64,000 nt of DNA, taken from NCBI RefSeq assembly GCF_030287445.1, contig NZ_JASVWB010000002.1:2480001-2544000 (forward strand), given 5' to 3'. The notes under the pieces were generated by a model. That model was given only the letters and a program-made list of their open reading frames with translations, searched no databases and had not been told where the DNA came from. A program made the position numbers and the translations under genes. This stretch comes from Streptomyces sp. ALI-76-A. Lineage in GTDB: Bacteria; Actinomycetota; Actinomycetes; Streptomycetales; Streptomycetaceae. Shown piece by piece: positions 41,900-52,475 of the stretch (positions are counted from its first letter, which is position 1; each line of letters opens with the position of its first letter).

Positions 41900-42823
41900 A
41901 TGCGAAGTGACCCCGTGGTCCAGGTACAGGCCCTGGTGAAGCGGTACGGCAGGAAGACCGCGGTGGACGGCCTCGACCTGGTGGCCCGGGCGGGCGTGAC
42001 CGCCGTCCTCGGTCCCAACGGCGCCGGCAAGACGACCACGGTCGAGACCTGCGAGGGGTACCGCAGACCCGACTCCGGCACGGTGCGCGTCCTCGGCCTC
42101 GACCCGGTCGGGCAGGCCCGTGAGCTGCACCCGCGCATCGGGGTGATGCTCCAGTCCGGGGGCGTGTACTCGGGCGCCCGGGCCGACGAGATGCTCCGGC
42201 ACATGGCCAGGCTGCACGCCCATCCGCTGGACGTGGACGCGCTGGTCGAGCGCCTGGGACTGGGCGGTTGCGGCCGGACGACGTACCGGCGCCTGTCCGG
42301 CGGCCAGCAGCAGCGCCTCGCGCTCGCCATGGCGGTCGTCGGCCGCCCGGAACTGGTGTTCCTGGACGAGCCCACCGCCGGCCTCGACCCGCAGGCCCGC
42401 CGCGCCACCTGGGACCTCATCCGCGACCTGCGTGCCGACGGCGTCTCCGTGATCCTCACCACCCACCACATGGACGAGGCCGAGCAGCTCGCCGACGACG
42501 TCGCGATCATCGACGCGGGCCGGGTGATCGCCCAGGGCTCCCCCGAGGAGCTGTGCCGCGGCGGCGCCGAGAACACGCTCCGCTTCGGCGGCCGCCCCGG
42601 GCTGGACGTCGGCTCACTGCTGAAGGCGCTCCCCGCCGACAGCACGGCCGCGGAGCTGACGCCGGGCTCCTACCGGGTCGTCGGCAAGATCGACCCGCAA
42701 CTGCTCGCCACGGTCACCTCGTGGTGCGCCCAGCACGGGGTGATGCCGGAGCGGATCTCCGTGGAACGGCACACCCTCGAAGACGTCTTCCTGGAGCTCA
42801 CCGGCAAGGAGCTGCGCTCATGA
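41900..42823 (+). CDS. ABC transporter ATP-binding protein (ABC-2 drug/antibiotic exporter type)
   Basis: A 307-aa ATPase: Walker A GPNGAGKTTT, Q-loop GVMLQSGG, signature LSGGQQQRLALAMA, Walker B LVFLDEPTAGLDP, H-loop TTHHMDEAEQLADD. The C-terminal extension (about 230-307) ends RHTLEDVFLELTGKELRS, typical of DrrA/CcmA-type exporters. ATG 41900 is chosen; an upstream in-frame Met would place it in the non-coding leader. The stop overlaps the permease start (ATGA). Confidence 0.92.
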   Translation: MRSDPVVQVQALVKRYGRKTAVDGLDLVARAGVTAVLGPNGAGKTTTVETCEGYRRPDSGTVRVLGLDPVGQARELHPRIGVMLQSGGVYSGARADEMLRHMARLHAHPLDVDALVERLGLGGCGRTTYRRLSGGQQQRLALAMAVVGRPELVFLDEPTAGLDPQARRATWDLIRDLRADGVSVILTTHHMDEAEQLADDVAIIDAGRVIAQGSPEELCRGGAENTLRFGGRPGLDVGSLLKALPADSTAAELTPGSYRVVGKIDPQLLATVTSWCAQHGVMPERISVERHTLEDVFLELTGKELRS

Positions 42824-43596
42824 CCACCGCCGCCACGGGTGCGTACACCCCGAAGCCGGGCGCGGCGCCCCTCTCCCGCATGATCGCGGCCCAGGCGGCG
42901 CTGGAGACCAGGATGCTGCTGCGCAACGGTGAGCAGCTGCTGCTGACGGTCGTGATCCCCGCGCTGCTGCTGCTCCTGTTCAGCACGGTGGACGTCGTCG
43001 ACACCGGCGCCGGCGAGGCGGTGGACTTCCTCGCCCCCGGCATCCTGGCGCTCGCCGTGATGTCGACGGCGTTCACCGGCCAGGCCATCGCGACGGGCTT
43101 CGAGCGCCGCTACGGCGTCCTGAAGCGCCTCGCCTCCTCCCCGCTCCCCCGCTGGGGTCTGATGACCGCCAAGACGCTCTCCGTCCTGGTCACCGAGATC
43201 CTCCAGGTGCTCCTCCTGACGGCCATCGCGTGGGGCCTGGGCTGGTCGCCGCACGGCAACCCGCTCGTCGTCGTCCTCCTGCTGGTCCTGGGTACGGCCG
43301 CCTTCTCCGGCCTCGGTCTGCTGATGGCGGGCACGCTGAAGGCGGAGGCGACCCTGGCCGCCGCCAACCTGGTCTTCCTGCTGCTGCTGGTGGGCGGCGG
43401 GGTCATCGTGCCGCTGGACAGGTTCCCGTCCGCCGCGCAGGACGTGCTGGCGCTGCTGCCCATCTCGGCGCTGTCGGACGGCCTGCGTGACGTGCTGCGG
43501 CACGGCACCGGGGTTCCCTGGGCCGACCTGGGGATCCTCGCCGTCTGGGCGGTCGTGGGACTGGCCGCCGCCGGCAGGTTCTTCCGCTGGGAGTAG
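42820..43596 (+). CDS. ABC-2 type transporter permease
   Basis: A 258-aa membrane protein with about six helices, including LLLTVVIPALLLLLFSTVDVV, FLAPGILALAVMSTAFTGQAIATGFERRYGVLKRLASSPLPR and NLVFLLLLVGGGVIVPLDRFP. It partners with the preceding ATPase. The pair sits next to ctaA and the suf operon, as do similar exporter genes in mycobacteria from memory. Substrate unknown. Confidence 0.9.
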   Translation: MTTAATGAYTPKPGAAPLSRMIAAQAALETRMLLRNGEQLLLTVVIPALLLLLFSTVDVVDTGAGEAVDFLAPGILALAVMSTAFTGQAIATGFERRYGVLKRLASSPLPRWGLMTAKTLSVLVTEILQVLLLTAIAWGLGWSPHGNPLVVVLLLVLGTAAFSGLGLLMAGTLKAEATLAAANLVFLLLLVGGGVIVPLDRFPSAAQDVLALLPISALSDGLRDVLRHGTGVPWADLGILAVWAVVGLAAAGRFFRWE

Positions 43597-43661
43597 GCCG
43601 CCGACAGGAGGCCGGGACCCTCGTGAAAGCGTGCACAAGCGGGCCCCCTACGATGGAGCGC

Positions 43662-44666
43662 GTGCCAAACGTGACCCGCGCCGACGCCGTAGCGGCCGTC
43701 CGCAACCCGCTCGCCTTCATCGCCGCACGCTGGACCCCGACTCCTCGGACGGTCCGGCGGGCGGCCCTCGCCGCGCTCGTGATGGCGGTGCTCATCGTGG
43801 TCACCGGAGGCGCGGTGCGGCTCACCGGGTCCGGGCTCGGCTGCCCGACCTGGCCCAAGTGCACCGACGACTCGCTGACCACCACCAGCGCGATGGGCCT
43901 GCACGGAGCCATCGAGTTCGGCAACCGCATGCTGACGTACGTGCTGTGCGCGGCGGTCGGCTGGGCGATCATCGCCGCGCGCTCCCAGAAGCCGTACCGG
44001 CGCGGCCTGACCCGGCTGGGCTGGGCGCAGTTCTGGATCGTGATGAGCAACGCGATCCTCGGCGGGATCGTGGTGCTCGTCGGTCTCAACCCGTACACCG
44101 TCGCGGCGCACTTCGTGGCGACGTCGGCCCTGATCGGGGTCGCCACGGTGATGTGGCAGCGCACCCGGGAGGGGGACGCGGCGCCCCGCCCGCTGGTCGG
44201 CAAGGCCGTGCGGCAGCTGGTGTGGTTCCTGGTCGGGGCGTCCGTGCTGCTGATCCTGGTCGGCACGGTCGTGACCGGTGCGGGACCGCACGCGGGCGAC
44301 TCCAGCGAGGTCGAGCGGATGCCGCTGGACTGGGAGACCGTGAGCAAGGCGCACGCGGTGCTGGCGTGGATCGTGGTGTCGCTGACGTTCGCCCTGTGGT
44401 TCGTCCTCAAGGCGGTCGACGCCCCGAAGGGGACGCTGGCGCGGACGCGTGAGCTCTTCCTGATCCTGCTCGCGCAGGGTGTCATCGGCTACGTCCAGTA
44501 CTTCACCGACCTTCCCGAGATCCTGGTGGGCCTGCACATGCTGGGCTCCGCCGTGATGTGGATCTGGGTGGTGCGGGTCCTGCTGTCGCTGCGGGAACGC
44601 CGTGGCACCGACGCGGACCTTCCGGCTCCCGCCGCCGGCGAACGGCTGGAGCACGCCGCCGGCTGA
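43662..44666 (+). CDS. ctaA: Haem A synthase (COX15/CtaA family)
   Basis: About 334 aa with eight predicted membrane helices; it oxidises the haem O methyl group to formyl for the aa3 cytochrome c oxidase. Visible are LIVVTGGAVRLTGSGLGCPTWPKC with the external Cys pair, AMGLHGAIEFGNRMLTY and KAHAVLAWIVVSLTF and GLHMLGSAVMWIWVV, which supply the haem-ligand histidines. GTG 43662 (VPNVTRADAV) gives the N-terminus I remember for Streptomyces CtaA; an ATG at 43653 or GTG at 43623 are alternatives. ctaB, which makes its substrate, is nearby. Confidence 0.92.
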   Translation: MPNVTRADAVAAVRNPLAFIAARWTPTPRTVRRAALAALVMAVLIVVTGGAVRLTGSGLGCPTWPKCTDDSLTTTSAMGLHGAIEFGNRMLTYVLCAAVGWAIIAARSQKPYRRGLTRLGWAQFWIVMSNAILGGIVVLVGLNPYTVAAHFVATSALIGVATVMWQRTREGDAAPRPLVGKAVRQLVWFLVGASVLLILVGTVVTGAGPHAGDSSEVERMPLDWETVSKAHAVLAWIVVSLTFALWFVLKAVDAPKGTLARTRELFLILLAQGVIGYVQYFTDLPEILVGLHMLGSAVMWIWVVRVLLSLRERRGTDADLPAPAAGERLEHAAG

Positions 44667-44756
44667 GGAGAGCGTGCGCCGCGACGGCGACAACGGACCC
44701 GGCGCGGGCACGCGAGCGCGTACGTCCGGACCGGTACGGACCACCCGGCCCGCGCC

Positions 44757-45866
44757 TCAGCCACCCAGCTGATACACCCGCCGCGCGTTCCCCGCCGCGA
44801 TCAGCCCCGCCACCCGGTGCGCGTCCGCCGCCGACCACGCCCCCTCGGCGATCCAGGTGCCCAGCACCCGTCCCAGGGCCTCCCGGAACAGCTGTGCGCC
44901 GACCACGTGCAGCTCGGGCAGGCCCTGGGCCCCGCTGGAGAACAGGATCTTGCCGAAGGGGGCCAGCTCCAGGATCTCCCCGAGGACGGCCGCGGCCCGG
45001 GCGCCGGTGCGCACCAGGGCGGCGCCCGCGTCGGCGTACACATGCGGGAAGACCCCGGCGAGATGGGCGGCGTGCCGGTGGTACGGGTAGCTGTGCAGCA
45101 GCACGAGGTCGGTGCCCAGCCCGGTCGTGGCCCGGACGAAGTCGGTCAGCAGCACCGGGTCGGTGCGGTCGGTGCGCAGCCCAGGCCCGCCGAGCCCCGC
45201 GTGCAGTTGGAGGGGCCGGCCGGAGGCGACCGCGATCCACAGCAGATGCCGTAGCAGCACCGGGTCGCTCAGCTGGCCGCCCACCCGGCGCGCGGCGAGC
45301 CAGCGGCCGGCCGCGCCCCGCACCTCCCCCGGTCCCGGCGGCTCCGGCGCGAGCGCGAGTCCGTGCCGTACGCCCGCCACGGAGGTGAAGGCCACCGCGT
45401 GCACGGCGGCCGCGTGCACCGACTCGGCGAGGTTGGCGAGGAAGCACTCGACGGTGCCGGAGGTGTCGGCGACCTGCTCGGCGAGGACTTCCAGCCGCAC
45501 GATCTCGCGGGCCTCGGCGTCCGCCGCGGAGGCCATCTCGCCGGGTCCGGTGAGGTCGCCGGGCAGTCCGGTGTCGACCAGGTACGTCGTGACGCCGCTG
45601 CCGCGCAGTAACCGGCGGCCCGATTCCAGTACGCCGAGTTCACGGCGCCGGGCCAGATAGCGGGCGGGCGGACAGTGCGGTTCCAGGCCGAGGAGCGGGG
45701 GGCACCAGCGGCGTACCGCGAAGCCGGTCTGGGTGTCGAAGAGCGTGGTGCCCGCCGCGGGCGGCCCCGCGGTGCGGGCCAGCTGGGCCTCGAAGGTGCC
45801 GAGGCCCAGCTCCGTTCTCAGCACGCCGTGGCAGTACTGGTCCACGAGGGACGGCGTTTCGATCAT
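44757..45866 (-). CDS. Amidohydrolase-family protein
   Basis: A 369-aa TIM-barrel hydrolase: N-terminal metal-like motif VDQYCHGV, then ELVLLHSYPYHRHAAHLAGVFPHVYADAG (in parts) and KILFSSGAQGLPELHV with a C-terminal Asp/Ser site region. It resembles amidohydrolase_2 proteins linked with glutamine-synthetase-like FluG. The N-terminal DxHxH motif is altered (DQYCHG), so metal use may differ. ATG 45866 is chosen for GGGGAG 5 bp upstream. It stands alone between ctaA and the next gene. Confidence 0.72.
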   Translation of the reverse strand: MIETPSLVDQYCHGVLRTELGLGTFEAQLARTAGPPAAGTTLFDTQTGFAVRRWCPPLLGLEPHCPPARYLARRRELGVLESGRRLLRGSGVTTYLVDTGLPGDLTGPGEMASAADAEAREIVRLEVLAEQVADTSGTVECFLANLAESVHAAAVHAVAFTSVAGVRHGLALAPEPPGPGEVRGAAGRWLAARRVGGQLSDPVLLRHLLWIAVASGRPLQLHAGLGGPGLRTDRTDPVLLTDFVRATTGLGTDLVLLHSYPYHRHAAHLAGVFPHVYADAGAALVRTGARAAAVLGEILELAPFGKILFSSGAQGLPELHVVGAQLFREALGRVLGTWIAEGAWSAADAHRVAGLIAAGNARRVYQLGG

Positions 45867-45946
45867 CCGGGCTCCCCGTGAGCGGACCACGTCGAGGACC
45901 GTGTTCTCCTACGATCCTCCAGGCGGCCTAACGGGTGAACCCGGCG

Positions 45947-46303
45947 TCAGGTGTTGCTCGGACCGCCCACCTGGATTCCGGCCATCCGCGTCCACTCGTA
46001 CGGTCCGGTCCGCACCTTGGCCGCGAACTCGCCGTCGAAGGCCTCGTGCGCGGTGATCCCGGCCTTCTCCACCGCCTTCTCGGCGATCTCGTACGAGGGG
46101 GCCACCAGGTCGCCCCAGCCGCCGTCCTCGCCGACGAGCGCGATCCGCGCGCCGCGCTGTCCGAGGTAGGCCACCTGGGCCTCGGCGCCGCCGTGGGCCT
46201 TGGCGAAGGAGCTGATCTGCCGGGCGAGGCGGGCCACCCTGCGCGCGGCGCGCGCGGCCTGCCGGGAGTCGGTGCCCTCGTCAACCTGCTGCGTGTCTGC
46301 CAT
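45947..46303 (-). CDS. Conserved hypothetical protein (118 aa)
   Basis: A soluble protein beginning MADTQQVDEGTDSRQAARAA, then a basic helix RRVARLARQISSFAKAHGG, an ALVGEDGGWGDLVAPSYEIAEKAVEKAGI strand/helix region and a C-terminal WTRMAGIQVGGPS. No family function is known to me; the protein appears conserved in Streptomyces next to ctaB. It is followed on the minus strand by 50 bp and then the amidohydrolase gene. No signal peptide. Confidence 0.7.
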   Translation of the reverse strand: MADTQQVDEGTDSRQAARAARRVARLARQISSFAKAHGGAEAQVAYLGQRGARIALVGEDGGWGDLVAPSYEIAEKAVEKAGITAHEAFDGEFAAKVRTGPYEWTRMAGIQVGGPSNT

Positions 46304-46340
46304 GGCCAGGATGCTACCGACGGGTAGATCGAACGGCGAC

Positions 46341-46376
46341 GGGCGGGGTACGTGGCCTTGGCCACGTACCCCGCCC
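46341..46376. terminator. Strong hairpin between ctaB and the 118-aa gene
   Basis: GGGCGGGGTACGTGGCC and its perfect complement form a 17-bp stem with a TT loop 24 bp past the ctaB stop. It sits at the ctaB 3' end and upstream of the next minus-strand gene. Confidence 0.85.
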
Positions 46377-46400
46377 GGAGATGTCCGCAGGAGACGGCGG

Positions 46401-47348
46401 CTAGCGGAGGAAGGGGTCGACCGCGACCGCCACGAAGAGGAGGGACACATAGGTGATCGACCAGTGGAACAGCCGCATCTCCTTGAGCTTGGCGCCGGTC
46501 ACCTCGGCCCTGGCCCGGTTCTGCAGTCCGTGCGCCTCCCACAGCCAGAAGCCGCCGGCCAGCAGTGCGACCGCCGTGTAGAACCAGCCGGTGTAGCCGA
46601 GCGGGGTGAGCAGCAGCGACACCGCGACCATCATCCAGCTGTAGAGCACGATCTGCCGGGCGACCACCTTGTTGGAGGCGACGACCGGCAGCATCGGCAC
46701 ACCCACGCGCGCGTAGTCCTCCCGCACCTTCATGGACAGCGGCCAGTAGTGCGGCGGCGTCCAGAAGAACATCACGAGGAAGAGGATGATCGGCGCCCAC
46801 GACATGGAGTTGGTGACGGACGACCAGCCGATGAGCACGGGCAGGCAGCCGGCGATGCCGCCCCACACGATGTTCTGCGAGGTGCGGCGCTTGAGGATCA
46901 TCGTGTAGACGACGACATAGAAGAGGAGCGCTCCGAGCGACAGCCAGGCCGACAGCCAGTTGACGGCCAGCCCGAACAGCAGCGTCGAGACGACCGCGAG
47001 GGTGATGCCGAAGACCAGGCACTCGCGCGGGCTGACCATGCCGGTGACCAGCGGGCGCTGCGAGGTGCGGTCCATCAGCGCGTCGATGTCCCGGTCGATG
47101 TACATGTTCAGCGCGTTCGCGCCGCCCGCGGAGAGATAGCCGCCGACGCAGGTCAGCAGCACCAGCGTCAGGTCCGGCACCCCCTGCTGCGCCAGGAACA
47201 TCACCGGAACGGTGGTGATCAGCAGCAGCTCGATGATCCGAGGCTTGGTCAGAGCTACGAACGCCTTGACACGGGCCCCGAACGGCCGGTGGCTCTGGCT
47301 CTGGCTCGCACCGAGCACCCCCGCTGGACGGGATTCGACGGCCGTCAC
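46401..47348 (-). CDS. ctaB: Protohaem IX farnesyltransferase (haem O synthase)
   Basis: A 315-aa UbiA-type prenyltransferase with about nine membrane helices. It joins farnesyl diphosphate to haem B to give haem O, the substrate of CtaA. The prenyl-diphosphate/Mg site is [24 protein letters not shown], and the second Asp-type region is [18 protein letters not shown] 47348 is chosen ([13 protein letters not shown]). It diverges from the tkt operon. Confidence 0.93.
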   Translation of the reverse strand: MTAVESRPAGVLGASQSQSHRPFGARVKAFVALTKPRIIELLLITTVPVMFLAQQGVPDLTLVLLTCVGGYLSAGGANALNMYIDRDIDALMDRTSQRPLVTGMVSPRECLVFGITLAVVSTLLFGLAVNWLSAWLSLGALLFYVVVYTMILKRRTSQNIVWGGIAGCLPVLIGWSSVTNSMSWAPIILFLVMFFWTPPHYWPLSMKVREDYARVGVPMLPVVASNKVVARQIVLYSWMMVAVSLLLTPLGYTGWFYTAVALLAGGFWLWEAHGLQNRARAEVTGAKLKEMRLFHWSITYVSLLFVAVAVDPFLR

Positions 47349-47706
47349 GCACACCCCTACAGAGACATCCCAGCAAGCCCCCCGTGTGAAGTCCCGGTAA
47401 AGCTCGCGCGTACCACGCCACTGTAGACGTTGCCCATACCCCGGCATTCGCGGGGGTGGGGTCGTGTTGGAGGGCGGCGCCGGACGAGCCCGGCGGCACT
47501 CCGTTGAGCACTCTTACGAGCGGCTCCGTATTCACTTGCCGAATGCGGAACGGACCAGTCGGGAGGCGGATCCCGATGAGTCCCGGCAGTCTGGAATGAC
47601 TCGAAATAAGGCACGTACTCACGGGGGTAGGCTCGACAACGGCCGGGGCGCCCAGTGCACCGGCATTCCGACATGCGTGACATGTGGAGAGGAGCCCTGA
47701 CCCAGG
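47349..47706. promoter_or_regulatory. Divergent promoter region, ctaB / tkt operon
   Basis: A 358-bp region that should hold promoters for both divergent units. On the plus strand GGTAGGCTCGAC near 47625-47636 contains a TAGGCT -10-like hexamer, and AGGAG at 47690-47694 may serve tkt. No clear operator dyad was found. Confidence 0.4.
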
Positions 47707-49794
47707 GTGAGCACCAAGCCGACCACCACAGACCTCGAGTGGACCGAACTGGACCAGCGGGCCGTGGACACCGCCCGCGTCCTGGCCGCCGACGCCGTAC
47801 AGAAGGTCGGCAACGGCCATCCCGGTACGGCGATGAGCCTGGCACCTGTCGCCTACACCCTCTTCCAGAAGGTGATGCGGCACGACCCAGCGGACGCCGA
47901 CTGGGTCGGCCGCGACCGCTTCGTGCTGTCCGCCGGCCACTCGTCCCTGACCCTCTACACCCAGCTGTACCTGGCCGGTTTCGGCCTGGAGCTGGACGAC
48001 CTGAAGTCCTTCCGGACGTGGGGTTCGAAGACCCCCGGTCATCCCGAGTACGGCCACACGACGGGGGTCGAGACGACGACCGGCCCGCTGGGGCAGGGCG
48101 TGGCCAACGCGGTGGGCATGGCGATGGCCGCCCGCTACGAGCGCGGCCTGTTCGACCCGGACGCGGCCGTCGGCGAAAGCCCGTTCGATCACTACATCTT
48201 CGCGATCGCCGGTGACGGCTGCCTCCAGGAGGGCATCTCCGCGGAGGCGTCCTCCCTGGCCGGCCACCAGAAGCTCGGCAACCTCATCCTCCTGTGGGAC
48301 GACAACCACATCTCCATCGAGGGCGACACCGAGACGGCCGTCTCCGAGGACACCGTCAAGCGCTACGAGGCGTACGGCTGGCACGTGCAGCGCGTCGAGC
48401 CCCAGGAGAACGGCGACCTGGACCCGCGGGCCCTGCACGCGGCGATCCAGGAGGCCAGGGCGGTCACCGACCGGCCCTCCTTCATCGCGATGCGTTCGAT
48501 CATCGCCTGGCCCGCCCCCAACGCCCAGAACACCGAGGCCGCGCACGGCTCGGCGCTGGGTGACGACGAGGTCGCGGCCACCAAGCGGGTCCTCGGCTTC
48601 GACCCGGAGCAGTCCTTCGAGGTCGCCGACGAGGTCCTCGCGCACACCCGGGCGCTGGGTGAGCGGGGCCGTCAGGCCAAGGCCGAGTGGGAGAAGTCGT
48701 TCCAGGAGTGGCGCGACAACAACCCGGAGCGCGCCGCCGAGTACGACCGCATCGCTGCGGGCGAGCTGCCGGCCGGCTGGGAGGAGAAGATCCCGGTCTT
48801 CGAGGCGGGCAAGGGCGTCGCCACGCGCGCCGCGTCCGGCAAGGTGCTCCAGGCGCTCGGCGCGGTCATCCCCGAGCTGTGGGGCGGCTCCGCCGACCTG
48901 GCCGGCTCGAACAACACGACGATCGACAAGACGTCGTCGTTCCTCCCGGCGGACAACCCGCTGCCGGAGGCGAACCCCTACGGCCGCACGATCCACTTCG
49001 GCATCCGCGAGCACTCCATGGCCGCGGAGATGAACGGCATCGCCCTGCACGGCAACACGCGGATCTACGGCGGCACCTTCCTGGTGTTCTCCGACTACAT
49101 GCGCAACGCCGTGCGCCTGTCGGCCCTGATGCACCTGCCGGTGACGTACGTGTGGACGCACGACTCCATCGGTCTCGGCGAGGACGGCCCGACCCACCAG
49201 CCGATCGAGCACCTCGCCTCGCTGCGCGCGATCCCCGGCCTGAACGTGGTCCGCCCGGCGGACGCGAACGAGACGGCGATCGCCTGGCGCGAGATCCTGC
49301 GCCGCTACACCAAGGTGTTCGGCAAGGGCGCCCCGCACGGTCTGGCGCTGACCCGTCAGGGCGTGCCCACCTACGAGTCCAACGAGGACGCGGCCAAGGG
49401 TGGTTACGTCCTGTTCGAGGCGTCCACGGGGACGCCCGAGGTGGTGCTCGTCGCGACCGGTTCCGAGGTGCATGTGGCCGTCGAGGCGCGCGAGCAGCTC
49501 GAAGCCGACGGTGTGCCGACGCGGGTCGTGTCGATGCCGTCCGTGGAGTGGTTCGAGGAGCAGGACCAGGGGTACCGGGACAGCGTCCTGCCGCCGGCGG
49601 TCAAGGCGCGTGTCGCGGTGGAGGCCGGGATCGGTCTCACCTGGCACAAGTACGTGGGTGATGCCGGTCGCATCGTTTCCCTGGAGCACTTCGGTGCTTC
49701 GGCCGACGGCAAGGTCCTCTTCCGCGAGTTCGGCTTCACTGCCGAGAACGTGGCCGCCGCCGCCCGGGAATCGATCGCCGCAGCCCAGCGCTGA
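47707..49794 (+). CDS. tkt: Transketolase
   Basis: A 695-aa ThDP- and Mg-dependent enzyme of the non-oxidative pentose phosphate pathway. The ThDP motif is [22 protein letters not shown] with [10 protein letters not shown] (GDG near residue 168). Also visible are [18 protein letters not shown] near the N-terminus and [20 protein letters not shown] in the pyrimidine domain. GTG 47707 is chosen. It is first of the tkt-tal-zwf-opcA-pgl operon. Confidence 0.96.
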   Translation: MSTKPTTTDLEWTELDQRAVDTARVLAADAVQKVGNGHPGTAMSLAPVAYTLFQKVMRHDPADADWVGRDRFVLSAGHSSLTLYTQLYLAGFGLELDDLKSFRTWGSKTPGHPEYGHTTGVETTTGPLGQGVANAVGMAMAARYERGLFDPDAAVGESPFDHYIFAIAGDGCLQEGISAEASSLAGHQKLGNLILLWDDNHISIEGDTETAVSEDTVKRYEAYGWHVQRVEPQENGDLDPRALHAAIQEARAVTDRPSFIAMRSIIAWPAPNAQNTEAAHGSALGDDEVAATKRVLGFDPEQSFEVADEVLAHTRALGERGRQAKAEWEKSFQEWRDNNPERAAEYDRIAAGELPAGWEEKIPVFEAGKGVATRAASGKVLQALGAVIPELWGGSADLAGSNNTTIDKTSSFLPADNPLPEANPYGRTIHFGIREHSMAAEMNGIALHGNTRIYGGTFLVFSDYMRNAVRLSALMHLPVTYVWTHDSIGLGEDGPTHQPIEHLASLRAIPGLNVVRPADANETAIAWREILRRYTKVFGKGAPHGLALTRQGVPTYESNEDAAKGGYVLFEASTGTPEVVLVATGSEVHVAVEAREQLEADGVPTRVVSMPSVEWFEEQDQGYRDSVLPPAVKARVAVEAGIGLTWHKYVGDAGRIVSLEHFGASADGKVLFREFGFTAENVAAAARESIAAAQR

Positions 49795-49828
49795 CGCTCA
49801 TATTCGACACGTAGGAGATGCAATTTCC

Positions 49829-50947
49829 ATGACAGACGCACTGAAGCGCCTCTCCGAGGAGGGCGTCGCGATCTGGCTGGACGACCTGTCGCGCAAGCGG
49901 ATCACGTCCGGCAACCTCGCCGAGCTGATCGACCAGCAGCACGTCGTGGGCGTCACCACCAACCCGTCGATCTTCCAGAAGGCGATCTCCGAGGGCGACG
50001 GTTACGACCAGCAGCTCTCCGACCTCGCCGTCCGCAAGGTCACGGTCGAAGAGGCCATCCGCATGATCACGACGGCGGACGTCCGCGACGCCGCCGACAT
50101 CCTGCGCCCGGTCTTCGACGCCACCGGCGGGCAGGACGGCCGGGTCTCGATCGAGGTCGACCCGCGCCTGGCGCACAACACGCACGCGACCGTCGCCGAG
50201 GCCAAGCAGCTGGCCTGGCTGGTGGACCGGCCGAACACCCTCATCAAGATCCCGGCGACCGAGGCGGGCATCCCGGCGATCGCCGAGGTCATCGGCCTCG
50301 GCATCAGCGTCAACGTCACGCTGATCTTCTCGCTGGAGCGCTACCGCCTGGTCATGGACGCCTTCCTGACCGGCCTGGAGAAGGCCAAGGAGCGCGGCCT
50401 GGACCTGTCGACGATCCACTCCGTGGCCTCCTTCTTCGTGTCCCGGGTGGACACCGAGATCGACAAGCGGATCGACGCGCTCGGCACCGACGAGGCCAAG
50501 GCCGCCCGCGGCAAGGCGGGCGTCGCCAACGCGCGCCTGGCCTACCAGGCGTACGAGGAGGTCTTCTCCTCGGACCGCTGGAGCGCGCTGGAGAAGGCGG
50601 GCGCGAACAAGCAGCGTCCGCTGTGGGCCTCGACCGGCGTCAAGGACAAGGCGTACAAGGACACGCTGTACGTCGACGAACTGGTGGCGCCGAACACGGT
50701 CAACACCATGCCGGAGGCGACCCTGTTCGCCACCGAGGACCACGGGGAGATCCGCGGCAACGCGGTCGCCGGCACCTACGAGCAGGCCCGCGCCGATCTC
50801 GACGCGGTCGAGAAGCTCGGGATCGCCTACGACGACGTGGTCCGGCTGCTGGAGGAGGAGGGCGTCGAGAAGTTCGAGGCGTCCTGGACCGATCTGCTCA
50901 AGTCGACCGAGGCGGAGCTCCAGCGCCTCGCCCCTTCGGAGGGCTGA
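49829..50947 (+). CDS. tal: Transaldolase
   Basis: A 372-aa transaldolase of the long actinobacterial type. The Schiff-base lysine is Lys140 in [31 protein letters not shown] and [19 protein letters not shown] are also characteristic. AGGAG lies 12 bp upstream of ATG 49829. It is 34 bp after tkt and just before zwf. Confidence 0.95.
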   Translation: MTDALKRLSEEGVAIWLDDLSRKRITSGNLAELIDQQHVVGVTTNPSIFQKAISEGDGYDQQLSDLAVRKVTVEEAIRMITTADVRDAADILRPVFDATGGQDGRVSIEVDPRLAHNTHATVAEAKQLAWLVDRPNTLIKIPATEAGIPAIAEVIGLGISVNVTLIFSLERYRLVMDAFLTGLEKAKERGLDLSTIHSVASFFVSRVDTEIDKRIDALGTDEAKAARGKAGVANARLAYQAYEEVFSSDRWSALEKAGANKQRPLWASTGVKDKAYKDTLYVDELVAPNTVNTMPEATLFATEDHGEIRGNAVAGTYEQARADLDAVEKLGIAYDDVVRLLEEEGVEKFEASWTDLLKSTEAELQRLAPSEG

Positions 50948-50951
50948 ACTC

Positions 50952-52475
50952 TTGTCGAGCAGCAACCCGCTGCGTGACCCCGCCGACCGACGGCTCCCGC
51001 GTATCGCGGGGCCGTCGGGCCTGGTCATCTTCGGCGTCACGGGCGATTTGTCACGAAAGAAGCTCATGCCCGCCGTGTACGACCTCGCGAACCGGGGTCT
51101 GCTGCCGCCGGGTTTCTCGCTGGTCGGTTTCGCCCGGCGTGAGTGGCAGCACGAGGACTTCGCACAGGAGGTCCACGACGCCGTCAAGGAGCACGCCCGT
51201 ACGCCGTTCCGTGAGGAGGTCTGGCAGCAGCTCATCCAGGGGATGCGCTTCGTCCAGGGCACCTTCGACGACGACGAGGCGTTCGAGCGGCTGCGCGACA
51301 CCATCGACGAGCTGGACAAGGCACAGGGCACCGGCGGCAACTTCGCCTTCTACCTCTCGGTGCCCCCGTCCGCCTTCCCGGTGGTCATCCAGCAGCTGAA
51401 GAAGCACCAGCTGGCCGACCAGTCGAGCGGCTCCTGGCGGCGCGCGGTCATCGAGAAGCCCTTCGGCCACGACCTGAGGTCGGCGGAGGAGCTCAACGCG
51501 ACCGTCGAGGAGGTCTTCGCCCCGGACCAGGTCTTCCGCATCGACCACTACCTGGGCAAGGAGACCGTCCAGAACATCCTGGCGCTGCGCTTCGCCAACA
51601 CGATGTTCGAGCCGATCTGGAACCGGTCCTTCGTGGACCATGTGCAGATCACCATGGCCGAGGACATCGGCATCGGCGGCCGGGCCGGCTACTACGACGG
51701 CATCGGCGCCGCCCGGGACGTCATCCAGAACCACCTGCTCCAGCTGCTGGCCCTCACGGCGATGGAGGAGCCCTCCTCCTTCGACGCGGACGCGCTCGCC
51801 GCCGAGAAGACCAAGGTGCTCGGCGCGGTGAAGCTGCCGAGCGACCTCGGCAAGGACACCGTGCGCGGGCAGTACGCGGCCGGCTGGCAGGGCGGCGCGA
51901 AGGTCATCGGCTACCTCGAAGAGGACGGCATCGACCGCAGGTCGAAGACCGACACGTACGCGGCCATCAAGGTGGAGATCGACAACCGCCGCTGGGCGGG
52001 CGTTCCCTTCTACCTGCGCACGGGCAAGCGTCTTGGCCGCCGGGTGACCGAGATCGCGGTGGTGTTCCAGCGGGCCCCGCACTCCCCCTTCGACCACACG
52101 GCGACGGAGGAGCTGGGCAAGAACGCGATCGTCATCCGCGTCCAGCCCGACGAGGGCGTCACGGTCCGGTTCGGCTCCAAGGTGCCCGGCACCTCGATGG
52201 AGATCCGGGACGTGTCCATGGACTTCGCCTACGGCGAGTCGTTCACGGAGTCCAGCCCGGAGGCGTACGAGCGCCTGATCCTCGACGTGCTGCTCGGCGA
52301 CTCGAACCTCTTCCCGCGCACCGAGGAGGTCGAGCTGTCCTGGAAGATCCTCGACCCGATCGAGGAGTACTGGGACCAGCACGGCAAGCCCGCCCAGTAC
52401 CAGGCCGGCACGTGGGGCCCCGTCGAGGCGGACGAGATGCTCGAGCGAGACGGACGGAGCTGGCGCCGGCCATGA
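50952..52475 (+). CDS. zwf: Glucose-6-phosphate 1-dehydrogenase
   Basis: A 507-aa enzyme that makes NADPH from glucose 6-phosphate. NADP-binding motif GVTGDLSRKKLMPAVYDL (28-45), active-site RIDHYLGKETVQNI (near 196-209) with His acting as base, and EKPFGHDL are visible. It begins with TTG, 4 bp after the tal stop. The stop overlaps opcA (ATGA), coupling it to its assembly factor. Confidence 0.96.
   Translation: MSSSNPLRDPADRRLPRIAGPSGLVIFGVTGDLSRKKLMPAVYDLANRGLLPPGFSLVGFARREWQHEDFAQEVHDAVKEHARTPFREEVWQQLIQGMRFVQGTFDDDEAFERLRDTIDELDKAQGTGGNFAFYLSVPPSAFPVVIQQLKKHQLADQSSGSWRRAVIEKPFGHDLRSAEELNATVEEVFAPDQVFRIDHYLGKETVQNILALRFANTMFEPIWNRSFVDHVQITMAEDIGIGGRAGYYDGIGAARDVIQNHLLQLLALTAMEEPSSFDADALAAEKTKVLGAVKLPSDLGKDTVRGQYAAGWQGGAKVIGYLEEDGIDRRSKTDTYAAIKVEIDNRRWAGVPFYLRTGKRLGRRVTEIAVVFQRAPHSPFDHTATEELGKNAIVIRVQPDEGVTVRFGSKVPGTSMEIRDVSMDFAYGESFTESSPEAYERLILDVLLGDSNLFPRTEEVELSWKILDPIEEYWDQHGKPAQYQAGTWGPVEADEMLERDGRSWRRP

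Noticed and set aside
45928..49689. A very long open frame (over 1200 codons) on the minus strand across ctaB and tkt
   Set aside because: It is antisense to well-identified tkt and out of frame with ctaB; long spurious frames are expected at high GC, and its translation is Arg/Val/Asp low-complexity with no domain.
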